Shown piece after piece: positions 1-8,069 of a stretch of DNA of 64,000 nt (positions are counted from its first letter, which is position 1; every line of letters begins with the position of its first letter). Source of the DNA: Planctomycetota bacterium. GTDB taxonomy: Bacteria > Planctomycetota > Phycisphaerae > UBA1845 > UTPLA1. The notes beneath the pieces were generated by a model. The model worked only from the letters and a program-made list of their open reading frames with translations, was not told the DNA's origin and did no database searches. The stretch is from positions 1-64,000 of the forward strand of contig QEVG01000014.1 in NCBI GenBank assembly GCA_003576905.1, read 5' to 3'. Made by a program: the position numbers and the translations under genes.

Positions 1-436
1 ATAAGAAACCTGAACGGGGGCATGCACAAATTATTTTTATCCTGAAAAACGGCGTTTCTTGCGCAGGAAGGCTGAATGGAACCTGAACAACCTGAATGCG
101 TTCAGGTTTGGGGCGGGGCGGGGCGCGAACGGTGAGTTGCGGATTTCGTGAGTGAAACATAGGGGCGTTCTCCGGGCGCGGAGCGGGCGGGGCGCGGGGC
201 GCGGGAGAATCCGCGCGATCGCGGGCCCGTTCTCGCGGGTTATGACCTTCCTCCTTGCTCGGTGTGCGCGCCTTCTTGAAACGTCGAGAAGTCGAAACGT
301 CGAAACGGGGGAACGGCAAAACGTCAGAATGCCAAAACGAAGGGGAAGAAAGTTACGAAGCGACAAAGGGAAGGGGGAGAAGCGAAGAACGGTGGAAGGC
401 TGGAAGGGAAAACCTTCAACCGCGGATTTCGCGGAT
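1..436. other. Gene-poor GC-skewed stretch with repeat relics
   Basis: No convincing gene. AACCTGAA occurs three times near the left edge, and the last copy forms a perfect 8-bp stem with TTCAGGTT (89-96/101-108, TGCG loop). From about 270 to 340 there is degenerate iteration of AACGTC/AAACG units. Around 410-455 lies a stretch reading 'CGCGGATTTCGCGGATTCAC', a type of dispersed repeat that I recall from planctomycete and verrucomicrobial genomes; this is from memory, not searched. Long open frames here are Arg-rich and lack plausible start signals. Confidence 0.4.
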
Positions 437-547
437 TCACGCAGATTTCGAGGCTGGGGGAGCAGGAATGAATTGAAGCTGGTTCTTGCCATGATGGCTT
501 GGCAGATTCTCCTTGATCCGCCGCAGGGCTCGCCTGATACTGGCCAT
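437..547 (-). CDS. Possible 36-aa ORF, maybe a 5' gene fragment
   Basis: A short frame encodes a basic 36-residue peptide beginning MASIRRALRRIKEN. It is preceded by a near-perfect Shine-Dalgarno (AAGGAGG, 6 nt from the ATG), much better than chance in this gene-poor stretch. The reading frame runs into the dispersed-repeat-like sequence and stops there, which suggests a gene whose 3' part was replaced by the repeat. No family recognised. It may equally be a fortuitous ORF. Confidence 0.3.
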   Translation of the reverse strand: MASIRRALRRIKENLPSHHGKNQLQFIPAPPASKSA

Positions 548-614
548 CCGTGGCCTCCTTGTGAAGACGTTGTAGAAACCAACCACATCATCTCAGGAGG
601 CCGCGCTTCGCGCC

Positions 615-632
615 GGCGCGCGTAAGCGCGCC
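615..632. repeat. Perfect GC hairpin with GTAA tetraloop
   Basis: GGCGCGC (615-621) pairs with GCGCGCC (626-632) around a GTAA loop, a GNRA-type tetraloop. There is no T-tract on either side, so it is not a classical terminator. It lies between the putative 36-aa ORF and the secreted protein at 757-1275. Confidence 0.6.
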
Positions 633-756
633 GTGTAAAGCAACTTACGACGATTCGAGTGCTAACTTAATGGCATTCTAGAATTTCTCCTTTTTGTCCC
701 CGGGGGTTGGGGGGGTTATTGAGCGAGTATGCTCTGGTTTTCACTCACGTTTCGGT

Positions 757-1275
757 CTATAAAGTTCCTTCAACGCATAACGTCTGGCACGTGGCGACGA
801 GTGAGTTGAGGTCGTTCGTGCCTTCGGATGGAATCCCCGTAGCATAGAGATCGTACACAAACCCGCCGTTTGCAACGAGCATCGTCTGTACGTAGATGCG
901 GCCGTCCGTGGTCTGGTGCGCGAGCAGCCATCCTATAGCGCCGTTTTTGAGGGTTGTCGCGGTGTCCGACAGTATGTTGCCACTAATCGCTTGCCGGGCG
1001 GCGGCGACCCGCGATTGCAGTGTGTTGGCGGCCCCGGCATAACCCCAGATAGATAGGCGGCAACTGCTCGCGCCCGCTGAGAGCCTGAAGCTGACGTCGC
1101 CATTGCCTGCGGAGTCGATGTTCTCGTAGTCGAGCGTGTAGTTGGCAGGGGGATCGAAGCCCGCCCTTAGCGATTCTGACCAGTAGGTCGTGTAGCAATC
1201 CGGAAGAGTGATATTACAATTCACACCTGTCACGGCAAGCAAGCCGAGAGCCAGAACCAGCGGTGCTCGTTTCAT
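757..1275 (-). CDS. Hypothetical secreted protein, 172 aa
   Basis: Unrecognised protein. The N-terminus is a signal peptide (MKRAPLVLALGLLAVTG) followed by Cys20, but the residues before that Cys (GVN) do not make a good lipobox, so it is probably an ordinary secretory signal. The mature part has five further cysteines (residues 27, 72, 163 and 167 among them, by reading), compatible with disulfides in an exported protein. No conserved domain or catalytic motif seen. It is isolated between two gene-poor stretches, so context gives no function. The ATG is preceded only by a weak ACGAG element. Confidence 0.6.
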   Translation of the reverse strand: MKRAPLVLALGLLAVTGVNCNITLPDCYTTYWSESLRAGFDPPANYTLDYENIDSAGNGDVSFRLSAGASSCRLSIWGYAGAANTLQSRVAAARQAISGNILSDTATTLKNGAIGWLLAHQTTDGRIYVQTMLVANGGFVYDLYATGIPSEGTNDLNSLVATCQTLCVEGTL

Positions 1276-2017
1276 GGCGTGAACTCGTCTTGGCCCGACA
1301 TATCTCGGACACCAGACTTCAAGCGGTCAGTCTATCCGAGCGGCTCGTTCGATTCAACGGGCGAGCTTCGGAATAGGGACGCAGCCAGCTTTCTGTACTG
1401 CTAGGAAGTTTGATTCCGCGAGGGGCGGTGGCGTAGCCTGGGGGGTGCCGAAACGGGCAGCGCAATCGACCGAACTGATTGGAAGGGTGGCAAGGCCCTG
1501 GGTGCTGCGCTGGGTGGCGGGTCGTGCCAGAGGCACGCTGGGGGGCGCACTCCAGTTCCATGTCGACCACGGGGCGCTGGCGCTACGGCTTCGATAAGCG
1601 CGATGATCTTCATGGTTCCGACGCATGTGGCGCGGAGCAGCGGGTCACCCGCACGTGCGTTATTTCGAGGGACAGTCACCAATAGATTGGCATGGCTTAC
1701 AGAGTTAAGTCGCCGACCGCGTCGCACGCGGCACGAGTACTTCGGGCTGCAACTCATTTAGGAATACGCCTGCGGCGGCGGGGGTATGTCTGTTGCGTGG
1801 CCGAAGATTCGGAACAGGTAATAAGTAAAATGACAAGTACGCGGAACGTCAGAGATCGGCGCCTGTGGGGCTGTTGTAACAGTAGGGATCCTTGACCGGA
1901 ACCCGCCGCAACGCAGTCAAAGATTGGCCTTTACGGAAGACCAACAACGTGTTTCAACAATCCCGGTTTGTCGCGTGGCCGTGCCCTGGCCGGCTTCGCG
2001 GCCCGGCCAGTACCGGG
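1276..2017. other. 742-bp stretch without an intact gene
   Basis: No intact gene. It holds a probable transposase relic (1587-1646) and a perfect short palindrome CGTGCC-AGA-GGCACG (1523-1537). Open frames on both strands are short, low-complexity and lack ribosome-binding sites. Confidence 0.5.
1587..1646 (-). pseudogene. Probable transposase C-terminal relic
   Basis: The minus strand encodes DPLLRATCVGTMKIIALIEA. This resembles the C-terminal zinc-finger tail (pattern DPLxCPxCGGxMRIIAFIE) that I know from a widespread family of IS transposases. One of the two cysteines is lost, and the sequence upstream and downstream no longer resembles a transposase, so this is at most a short decayed remnant. 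The identification rests on about 20 residues. Confidence 0.35.
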
Positions 2018-4522
2018 TTACCAGCCCATCAGCAATTGGATGAACTCGGCGCTGTCAATGCCCGTGGCCGCGCCGTCGCCGTCGAAATCGCAGCGCGCAA
2101 GGCGGCCGGAATCGAGATCGACGCCGAGCAAGACATCCACGAACATGGGCACATCAAGCGTATCGACCACACCGTCACTGTTGAGATCGCCGGGCATTGG
2201 CAGTACACCGATGCGCGTGAGTCCCACGCGGTATGAATCGAGCGGCGGGGTCGTCTCAATCCTCGTCGTCGCCACAAGGGTGATTCCGTCATCTCGCGAG
2301 AGCAGCGAGGGCGAGGCGACCGCATCGGGATCCGCGCAAATCGCAAAACCACCTGGATCGAGCACAACGCCGTCCTTGCTGACTCTCGCCCCATAGACAT
2401 GTGTACGTGCGTCGAAGAAGGACTGCTGGTTCCGCTGGTCGTCCCAGGCAACCAGGAATGACGAGCCGTCCCAGGTCACGGTCGGCCGGAGCTGGCGTCC
2501 AGCCGCCTCGGCAATGGTGAAATAGCCCGACGGGAATGTCCCGTCCGCGTTCATGATTCGCCCGGCGATGTAGTTGTTGGCGTTCGACAGCGAGTTCATT
2601 CGCCATACGAGCAGGTACTTGCTGCCCGACCAGGCGATATCAAGGTCGCCCGAGCCGCCGCTGAAAGGCGTGGGATTAAACGCGGGGTTCGGCGTGCCGG
2701 TCGGGGGGACCCTTGCGAGGATTGCGTCGCCCTGGCTCGAGTCGTGGGTCCACATGGAATGCGCCGCCACCCACCATTGCGTGCCATCGGTTCGGACGCG
2801 CGGCATGCCGTTGGCGTAATAGCCGCCAAGGTAGATGCCCGAGTTTCCATCGAGCAACGTCCCGGTGGGGCCATCGATGCGGTTTCCAAAGAGGTAGATG
2901 TACTGGGGATAGGTGCCGTATCGATCGCCGGCAACCAGGAAATCCTCGCCGAGGGCGCCGATCGCCGCGTTGAAACCGGGCATGACGCTGATCGGGGACG
3001 CGTCGATAAACGAGCCGTCCGCATTCAGACGGCGCGCCTTGATCTGGGTCGAGTTCTGGCCGCTCGCACCCTGGTCCCATGCGACCATGAAGATCGATCC
3101 GTTCCACGCGATTCCCGTTCGTCCCACGGACGGACCCCGGAAGATCTCGATCGGCTCGGCCGTTGTCTGGCTGCCGTTTGCATCGAGCAGGTGCAGCAGG
3201 ACGGCGTCATCGTCGGCGGCCTCACTCACGAAGACAATCGCACTGGTATTGCCGGGTCCGCTTGAGAGCTCCGGATTGCGCTGGTTCTTCGACCCGGTCG
3301 AGATGCAGCGCTCGACGCCCGGCACGTTGGCTGCACTGACCGGGAGCGTGAAGACGTTGGTGTCATAGCCCAGGGCGACGCGCAGGTCATACCAGAACAC
3401 ATTCACTCCGCCGTTGCGCGGTGCGAGTTGCACGCTGTACGCCGTGTTGACGTTTCCGCCAATTGTGATGGGGAGGAGGACGCCGCCGCCTGGGTCGAGC
3501 ACCGATCCCGCGGCGTCGATGCGGACCGTACGGAGCTGATCTGATACGCCCCACTCGAGCCACCAGTTCGTGCCGTCATGGGCGAGCGTCGAATGAGTGT
3601 ACTGCGCGAAGTCGGGGACGATCAGGGTGCCGGCGGGCGTGAGCAGGGTCCCGGTGTTGGTAACCCGCGAACCGACGATGTTGACGTAGTCGGCGATCCA
3701 CACGACGTAGTACTCGCTGCCATTCGTCGCGAGCGAGACGCTCGGCACACTGAAAGGGTTGCCGATCGGCTGGGCATTCAGGCCGATCCGTCGGGCCTTT
3801 GCAGACTCGGACGTGTAGAAGTCCTGGCCGGCGGCAAGGTATTCGCCATTAGCGGCCAGCAAGGTCGTCTGTCCGTAGACCCAGTCGATCAGCATGATCG
3901 GGGTCTGATCGATGAGCTGGCCGTTGCCGTCGATCCGCTGGCCGGCGAGGAAAGTGCCATAGCCGTCATCGTGGTAAATGCAGCGCGCGATAAGCCACTG
4001 CCCGGACTGACCGGCGACCTGCAACCCGATCGTGCTCGGCGTGAACTCCGTCGGCGGGAAAAGGATGGGCGCCGGGTCGAGCACTTCGCCCCCCGGCGAA
4101 ACGCGAACCGCGCGCAGCTGATAGTCGAAGTAGCCGCCGACCGGGTCCTGGGAGATGTAAATCACCAGCCAGTTCTGGCCGTTCCAGGCAATGAGCGGGC
4201 GGTGTTGGAGTCCCATGCCGCCGGCGATCAGGAACGGCGACGCGTCGATGGGCTGTCCGTTCAGGTCCACGCGTATGCCGAAGATGTCGCCGTCGCTCTG
4301 GATGCTCTGGCTGCCTGAGCTGCGGCCGCGGTAGTCGCTCCACGCCACGAGGTACTGATCACCGCCCCGGGCCGCGGAATGTTCCTGCTGACTGTTGACG
4401 GCCGGTGCGATGGCCGCGTCCCCTGGCAGCAGGCCCAACTCGGATACCGGGGGCGTCTGGGCCTCGGCCACCGCGGCGATGAGCAAACCGGCCGACAACT
4501 TGAGAATCGAGGAGGTGTTCAT
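2018..4522 (-). CDS. Secreted repeat protein with dockerin-like C-terminus
   Basis: 834-aa exported protein. A signal peptide (about residues 1-22, ending AEA|QTPP) is followed by a long array of degenerate beta-strand repeats of the form 'aWNGxxwLVaW.D.R..diyg.RvdxxGxxlD', typical of a beta-propeller or extracellular repeat fold, with no catalytic residues visible. The last 60 residues are two dockerin-type Ca-binding repeats (GDLNSDGVVDTLDVPMF and CDFDGDGAATGIDSAEF), and the protein ends just after the second. ATG start with GGAG about 7 nt upstream. Stand-alone gene. Likely a cell-surface or secreted structural/binding protein; its ligand cannot be read from the sequence. Confidence 0.8.
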   Translation of the reverse strand: MNTSSILKLSAGLLIAAVAEAQTPPVSELGLLPGDAAIAPAVNSQQEHSAARGGDQYLVAWSDYRGRSSGSQSIQSDGDIFGIRVDLNGQPIDASPFLIAGGMGLQHRPLIAWNGQNWLVIYISQDPVGGYFDYQLRAVRVSPGGEVLDPAPILFPPTEFTPSTIGLQVAGQSGQWLIARCIYHDDGYGTFLAGQRIDGNGQLIDQTPIMLIDWVYGQTTLLAANGEYLAAGQDFYTSESAKARRIGLNAQPIGNPFSVPSVSLATNGSEYYVVWIADYVNIVGSRVTNTGTLLTPAGTLIVPDFAQYTHSTLAHDGTNWWLEWGVSDQLRTVRIDAAGSVLDPGGGVLLPITIGGNVNTAYSVQLAPRNGGVNVFWYDLRVALGYDTNVFTLPVSAANVPGVERCISTGSKNQRNPELSSGPGNTSAIVFVSEAADDDAVLLHLLDANGSQTTAEPIEIFRGPSVGRTGIAWNGSIFMVAWDQGASGQNSTQIKARRLNADGSFIDASPISVMPGFNAAIGALGEDFLVAGDRYGTYPQYIYLFGNRIDGPTGTLLDGNSGIYLGGYYANGMPRVRTDGTQWWVAAHSMWTHDSSQGDAILARVPPTGTPNPAFNPTPFSGGSGDLDIAWSGSKYLLVWRMNSLSNANNYIAGRIMNADGTFPSGYFTIAEAAGRQLRPTVTWDGSSFLVAWDDQRNQQSFFDARTHVYGARVSKDGVVLDPGGFAICADPDAVASPSLLSRDDGITLVATTRIETTPPLDSYRVGLTRIGVLPMPGDLNSDGVVDTLDVPMFVDVLLGVDLDSGRLARCDFDGDGAATGIDSAEFIQLLMGW

Positions 4523-5152
4523 GGGACGCTCCAGAGTAATGAACGTGACGGGTCAATGGTGACCGCGCTTCCACGCGCGGGCGTGGGAGATATGGCAAGC
4601 CATGTGCCATTTGCCGGCCCTGAGAAAGTACGGGGGCGGACGCGCTGAATCCGTGAATCTGACGTGGAATCAAGGGGTGCGGGTGCGCTGCCGGAAGCGG
4701 GCCGTGTGTGGGATCGCACGGCGTTGTGCAGGCTGGCACGAGAGGCGTGTGCGATGGGGGCGGATGTGAGAAATCCGTGGAAGCAAGCAGATGCGAAAAA
4801 ATACGCATCGGCCGTGGACAAATTGGCGGCCATGAGCCGAACCGGCGGGCAGGCGCCGGTCGCGCGAGCGAACGAATGGTGAATACCGAGGGACCGGGCG
4901 TGCAGGAACAGGCCCATGATGTCGCGGGTCGTCGCTACTGAAGCGGATAAGGAAAGGCAACGCGGACGATTCTCGTTCTTGATTGGCTCGCGAAGGATGC
5001 GGAGCCGAGGTCGGGAGTGTCCTAGCGCCGGCATTCTGACGGGTCACTATTCAGGAAATGTCTTGTGGCGGGGGCTGATTGCCAAGTCTCCGTTCGGACT
5101 GTTCAATGACGCGTACCGGGTTGCCGGAATCGCCCGGGGGAGGAGATTGTCC
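4523..5152. other. 630-bp intergenic region between divergent genes
   Basis: Separates the leftward dockerin protein from the rightward RidA gene. I see no coding region with plausible start signals. A small inverted repeat (ATGGCA...TGCCAT) lies near 4591-4609. Presumably contains promoters for both flanking genes, but I found no clear -35/-10 pair. Confidence 0.4.
5136..5145 (+). promoter_or_regulatory. Ribosome-binding site of the RidA gene
   Basis: GGGGGAGGAG placed 7 nt before ATG 5153 decides the start and leaves the Tat signal at the N-terminus. Confidence 0.75.
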
Positions 5153-5644
5153 ATGTCCGATACCGACCGACGCACGTTCATGACCGGAACCGCACAGGCC
5201 GCCCTTGCCGCCGGCGTGGCGACACTCCTGGCGCCCACCGCGCAGGCCCACGACGAAGCCCCGTCCGCCGCGCAGCGCGAGGTTGTGCCCGGAAGTCCGA
5301 GTCCGGCGTACTCCCGCGCGACAAGGGTCGGCAATCTCGTGTACGTCGCCGGCTGCGTTGGAAACGAGACGCGCGACGGCAAGTCGCACATTGATCCTGA
5401 CTTCAAAGTCCAGGCGCGGCAGACGATCATGAATCTCAAGGCTTCGGTTGAGGCGGCCGGCTCCTCGCTGGACAAGGTCCTGAAGTGCACCTGCTTTCTC
5501 AAGGAGTACGCCGACTTCAAGGCATTCAACGAGATCTACATGAGCATCTTCCCGGAGCCTCGGCCTGCACGCTCCACCGTCGTCGTCAAGGACTTCGTTG
5601 TGCCCGGCGCGCTGCTGGAGGTCGACTGCGTGTGTGTCGTCTGA
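5153..5644 (+). CDS. Tat-exported RidA/YjgF-family protein
   Basis: 163-aa protein. The N-terminus carries a twin-arginine signal (DRRTFMTG, then a hydrophobic stretch and APTAQA cleavage region). The remainder is a complete RidA (YjgF/YER057c/UK114) domain of about 125 residues, including the SPAYSRA...GNLVYVAG start and the PARSTVVV...GALLEVD end that holds the family's conserved arginine. RidA enzymes deaminate reactive enamines/imines released by PLP enzymes, normally in the cytoplasm. Here a periplasmic location is indicated. The ATG at 5153 is chosen because GGGGGAGGAG lies 7 nt upstream; an in-frame upstream extension lacks such a signal. Monocistronic. Confidence 0.85.
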   Translation: MSDTDRRTFMTGTAQAALAAGVATLLAPTAQAHDEAPSAAQREVVPGSPSPAYSRATRVGNLVYVAGCVGNETRDGKSHIDPDFKVQARQTIMNLKASVEAAGSSLDKVLKCTCFLKEYADFKAFNEIYMSIFPEPRPARSTVVVKDFVVPGALLEVDCVCVV

Positions 5645-6026
5645 CCGCGGCCCGTCGGCAGGTCGGGGAACCCGCCCATCGGACGGCGGGGAGTATGGGA
5701 CAGCCGAGACGACAAGGGCTGTGCCGGGGTGAAACTCCCTCCCTCAACTTCGAGAAAAACCACCCTGCCTGTCGCAATAACTTCGCCCCTCGCGCCGTTT
5801 CGCTCTCGGTGCGGGTCGAACCGTTTCAAACGCCTGGTCCGACCCCCCCCGCCGTGTACACGCGGGCGTAAGATCCGTGGTGAAGCCGAGAGTTGCAGCG
5901 GGTTTCCGGACCCGTCATTGAGGCGATTCTGTGCCGAACAACGGCTCTCACGTGAGCCGGTGCCGGCGCAACTAAAGCCAGCCGACGTGTGGAAGCCCGG
6001 TCGCGCTTGTGGGAGGAGTGGAGTCC

Positions 6027-7844
6027 ATGTCCCGAGCAGTTCGCGCCCATTGTGCGCTTGTCGCGCTCCTTTTGATCACCGTTTCCGCCGTCGTCGCACA
6101 GCCGCCGCCTCCGCCGCCGTTTCCACCGGTTCCCGTGCCGCCCGAGAACCCGATCAGTGAGCCCAAGCGGGTGCTTGGAAAACTGCTGTTCTGGGATGAA
6201 CAGCTCTCGAGCGACAACACGATCGCCTGCGGCACGTGTCACCGGCCGGCAAACGGCGGGGCCGACCCGCGCCTGGCCCGGCACCCGAGCGATGACAACC
6301 TGCTCAACACGCCCGACGACGTGATCGGCTCGCCGGGCACGATCCGCTCGGACGCGACGAACAAGTACTTCCGCGATGCGACATTCGGCTTTGCCCCGCA
6401 GATCACCGGGCGGGCGGCCAACCCGGCAATTCTTGCGATGTTTGCCCCGGACATTTTCTGGGATGGCCGCGCGCGGACGACCTTTATCAACCCGCAGACC
6501 GGCGCGGTGAGCGTGGCAAACGGAGGCGGGCTTGAAAGCCAGGCGGTCGGACCGATCCTGAACAGCGTGGAAATGGGCCACGACGGGCGCACTTGGGCGG
6601 AGGTGCTCAACAAGCTACAGGTCGTTCGGCCGATGGTGCTGGCATCCAACCTGCCGCCGGACATGGCCGCGGCGATCGCGGGCGACGCAGGCTACCCCGA
6701 TCTGTTTGCGGCGGCCTTCGGCGACCCGGCGATCACGGCCGAGCGCATCGCCTTTGCCATCGCCACGTATGAGCGGACGCTCGTGCCGAATCAGACGCCG
6801 TGGGACGCGTTTGTCGCGGGCAATCCCAACGCGATGACGCCCAACCAGGTCCAGGGCTGGAACGCGCTTCAGGCGTCGCCCTGTCTCGTGTGTCATACGC
6901 CGCCGTTGTTCACGAACAACTCGTTTCAGAATCTGGGACTGCGGCCCGTGCCGGAAGACCGCGGGCGGCAGGATGTCACGGGCCTGCCGGGCGACCGGGG
7001 GCGCTTCAAGGTGCCGACGCTGCGCAATGTCGGCCTCAAGCCCACGTTCATGCACACCGGGGTTTTTACGACGCTGGCGCAGGTGCTGAATTTCTATGCC
7101 AACGGCGCGGCACAATTCCCGGACAACAAGTCGCCCATACTCCCGGTGGCGATTCCCCCGGCGGTGCGCCCGGCGGTAATCGACTTCCTGGCAAACGGCC
7201 TGACCGATCCGCGCGTCGCGGCGCAGCAGTTTCCGTTTGATCGGCCGGCGCTGCACACCGAACGGCCCTTCCCGAATCCGTCGTTGGTGGGCGGCGGCGT
7301 CACGGGCAGCGCGGGGATCGCGCCCGCGATGATCGCGGTGAGCCCGCCCAACATCGAGAACACCGACTTCAAGATCGGCGTGTCGCTCGCCCTCGGCGGC
7401 GCGCAGGCCTGGGTGGCCTTTTCCACCCAGCCACCGGTCGGCGGGCAGCTTGTCAGTCCGTTGCTGCATGGTCCGATCGTCCTCGATGGTGTGGGACCCG
7501 GCGGCGGATCGGGCACGTGGCAATGGCCGATTGACGAAGCGGCCATCGCCGACTGCGATGTATACGTGCAATGGCACATCAGCGACCCGGCGGCGGCGGG
7601 TGGCGTTGCCATGACACCAATCGCGCATCTGCGCATGATTCCCTATCTGTGCGGCGGCGACATGAACTGCGACGGCGAAGCCAACGGCCTCGACATCCAG
7701 GCCATGATCAGCGCCCTGACGGATCCCGCGGGCTACGCCGTCGTTTATCCCGGCTGCAACATCGCCCACGGCGATTTCAACGGGGACAACCTCGTGAATC
7801 TCGCCGACCTCGCTCCGTTCGCCGGCGCACTGATGCCGCAGTAG
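6027..7844 (+). CDS. Dihaem cytochrome c peroxidase/MauG-like protein with dockerin tail
   Basis: 605-aa exported protein. After a signal peptide comes a Pro-rich linker (PPPPPPFPPVPVPPENP), then a dihaem peroxidase core with two c-type haem sites, CGTCH and CLVCH, and family landmarks LFWDEQLSSD, IFWDGR, KVPTLRNVGL and FMHTGVF. The family reduces H2O2 or oxidises protein/small substrates at two haems in the periplasm or outside the cell. About 130 residues of beta-rich sequence follow. The C-terminus is a dockerin-like pair (GGDMNCDGEANGLDIQ and GDFNGDNLVNLADL), ending at residue 605. Start chosen at ATG 6027, behind GGGAGGAG. Whether it is peroxidase or MauG-like oxidase cannot be settled by reading. 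Confidence 0.85.
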   Translation: MSRAVRAHCALVALLLITVSAVVAQPPPPPPFPPVPVPPENPISEPKRVLGKLLFWDEQLSSDNTIACGTCHRPANGGADPRLARHPSDDNLLNTPDDVIGSPGTIRSDATNKYFRDATFGFAPQITGRAANPAILAMFAPDIFWDGRARTTFINPQTGAVSVANGGGLESQAVGPILNSVEMGHDGRTWAEVLNKLQVVRPMVLASNLPPDMAAAIAGDAGYPDLFAAAFGDPAITAERIAFAIATYERTLVPNQTPWDAFVAGNPNAMTPNQVQGWNALQASPCLVCHTPPLFTNNSFQNLGLRPVPEDRGRQDVTGLPGDRGRFKVPTLRNVGLKPTFMHTGVFTTLAQVLNFYANGAAQFPDNKSPILPVAIPPAVRPAVIDFLANGLTDPRVAAQQFPFDRPALHTERPFPNPSLVGGGVTGSAGIAPAMIAVSPPNIENTDFKIGVSLALGGAQAWVAFSTQPPVGGQLVSPLLHGPIVLDGVGPGGGSGTWQWPIDEAAIADCDVYVQWHISDPAAAGGVAMTPIAHLRMIPYLCGGDMNCDGEANGLDIQAMISALTDPAGYAVVYPGCNIAHGDFNGDNLVNLADLAPFAGALMPQ

Positions 7845-7882
7845 CGGTGCTGCCTCCGCTCTGTTGAGCCGAGGGACCGATT

Positions 7883-7925
7883 CCGGATCGACGCAGCGCC
7901 CGCACCCGGCGCGGCGTCGATCCGG
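7883..7925. terminator. 17-bp hairpin after the dihaem peroxidase gene
   Basis: CCGGATCGACGC (7883-7894) pairs perfectly with GCGTCGATCCGG (7914-7925). The stem continues, after one A.G mismatch, with GCGCC/GGCGC around a 7-nt loop. No T-run follows, so it is either a U-less terminator, an mRNA 3'-end stabiliser or another structured element. It sits 38 nt after the stop codon at 7844. Confidence 0.6.
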
Positions 7926-8069
7926 CTGTTCGGGCGCCGGACGCCCGTACGGTGTCTGGTCGGGCCCTTCGAATGGCGAAACCCGCCGCGCCCCGTTTAA
8001 ATGTCGCGCTCCGCCGCTGCCGTGGCCGGCGAGACGCCGTCGCACAGCCGGAGGGATGGAGCGAGGGAC

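Noticed and set aside
152-625. Plus-strand open frame of 157 residues
   Set aside because: Arg-rich, runs through the iterated and repeat-like sequence, no ribosome site.
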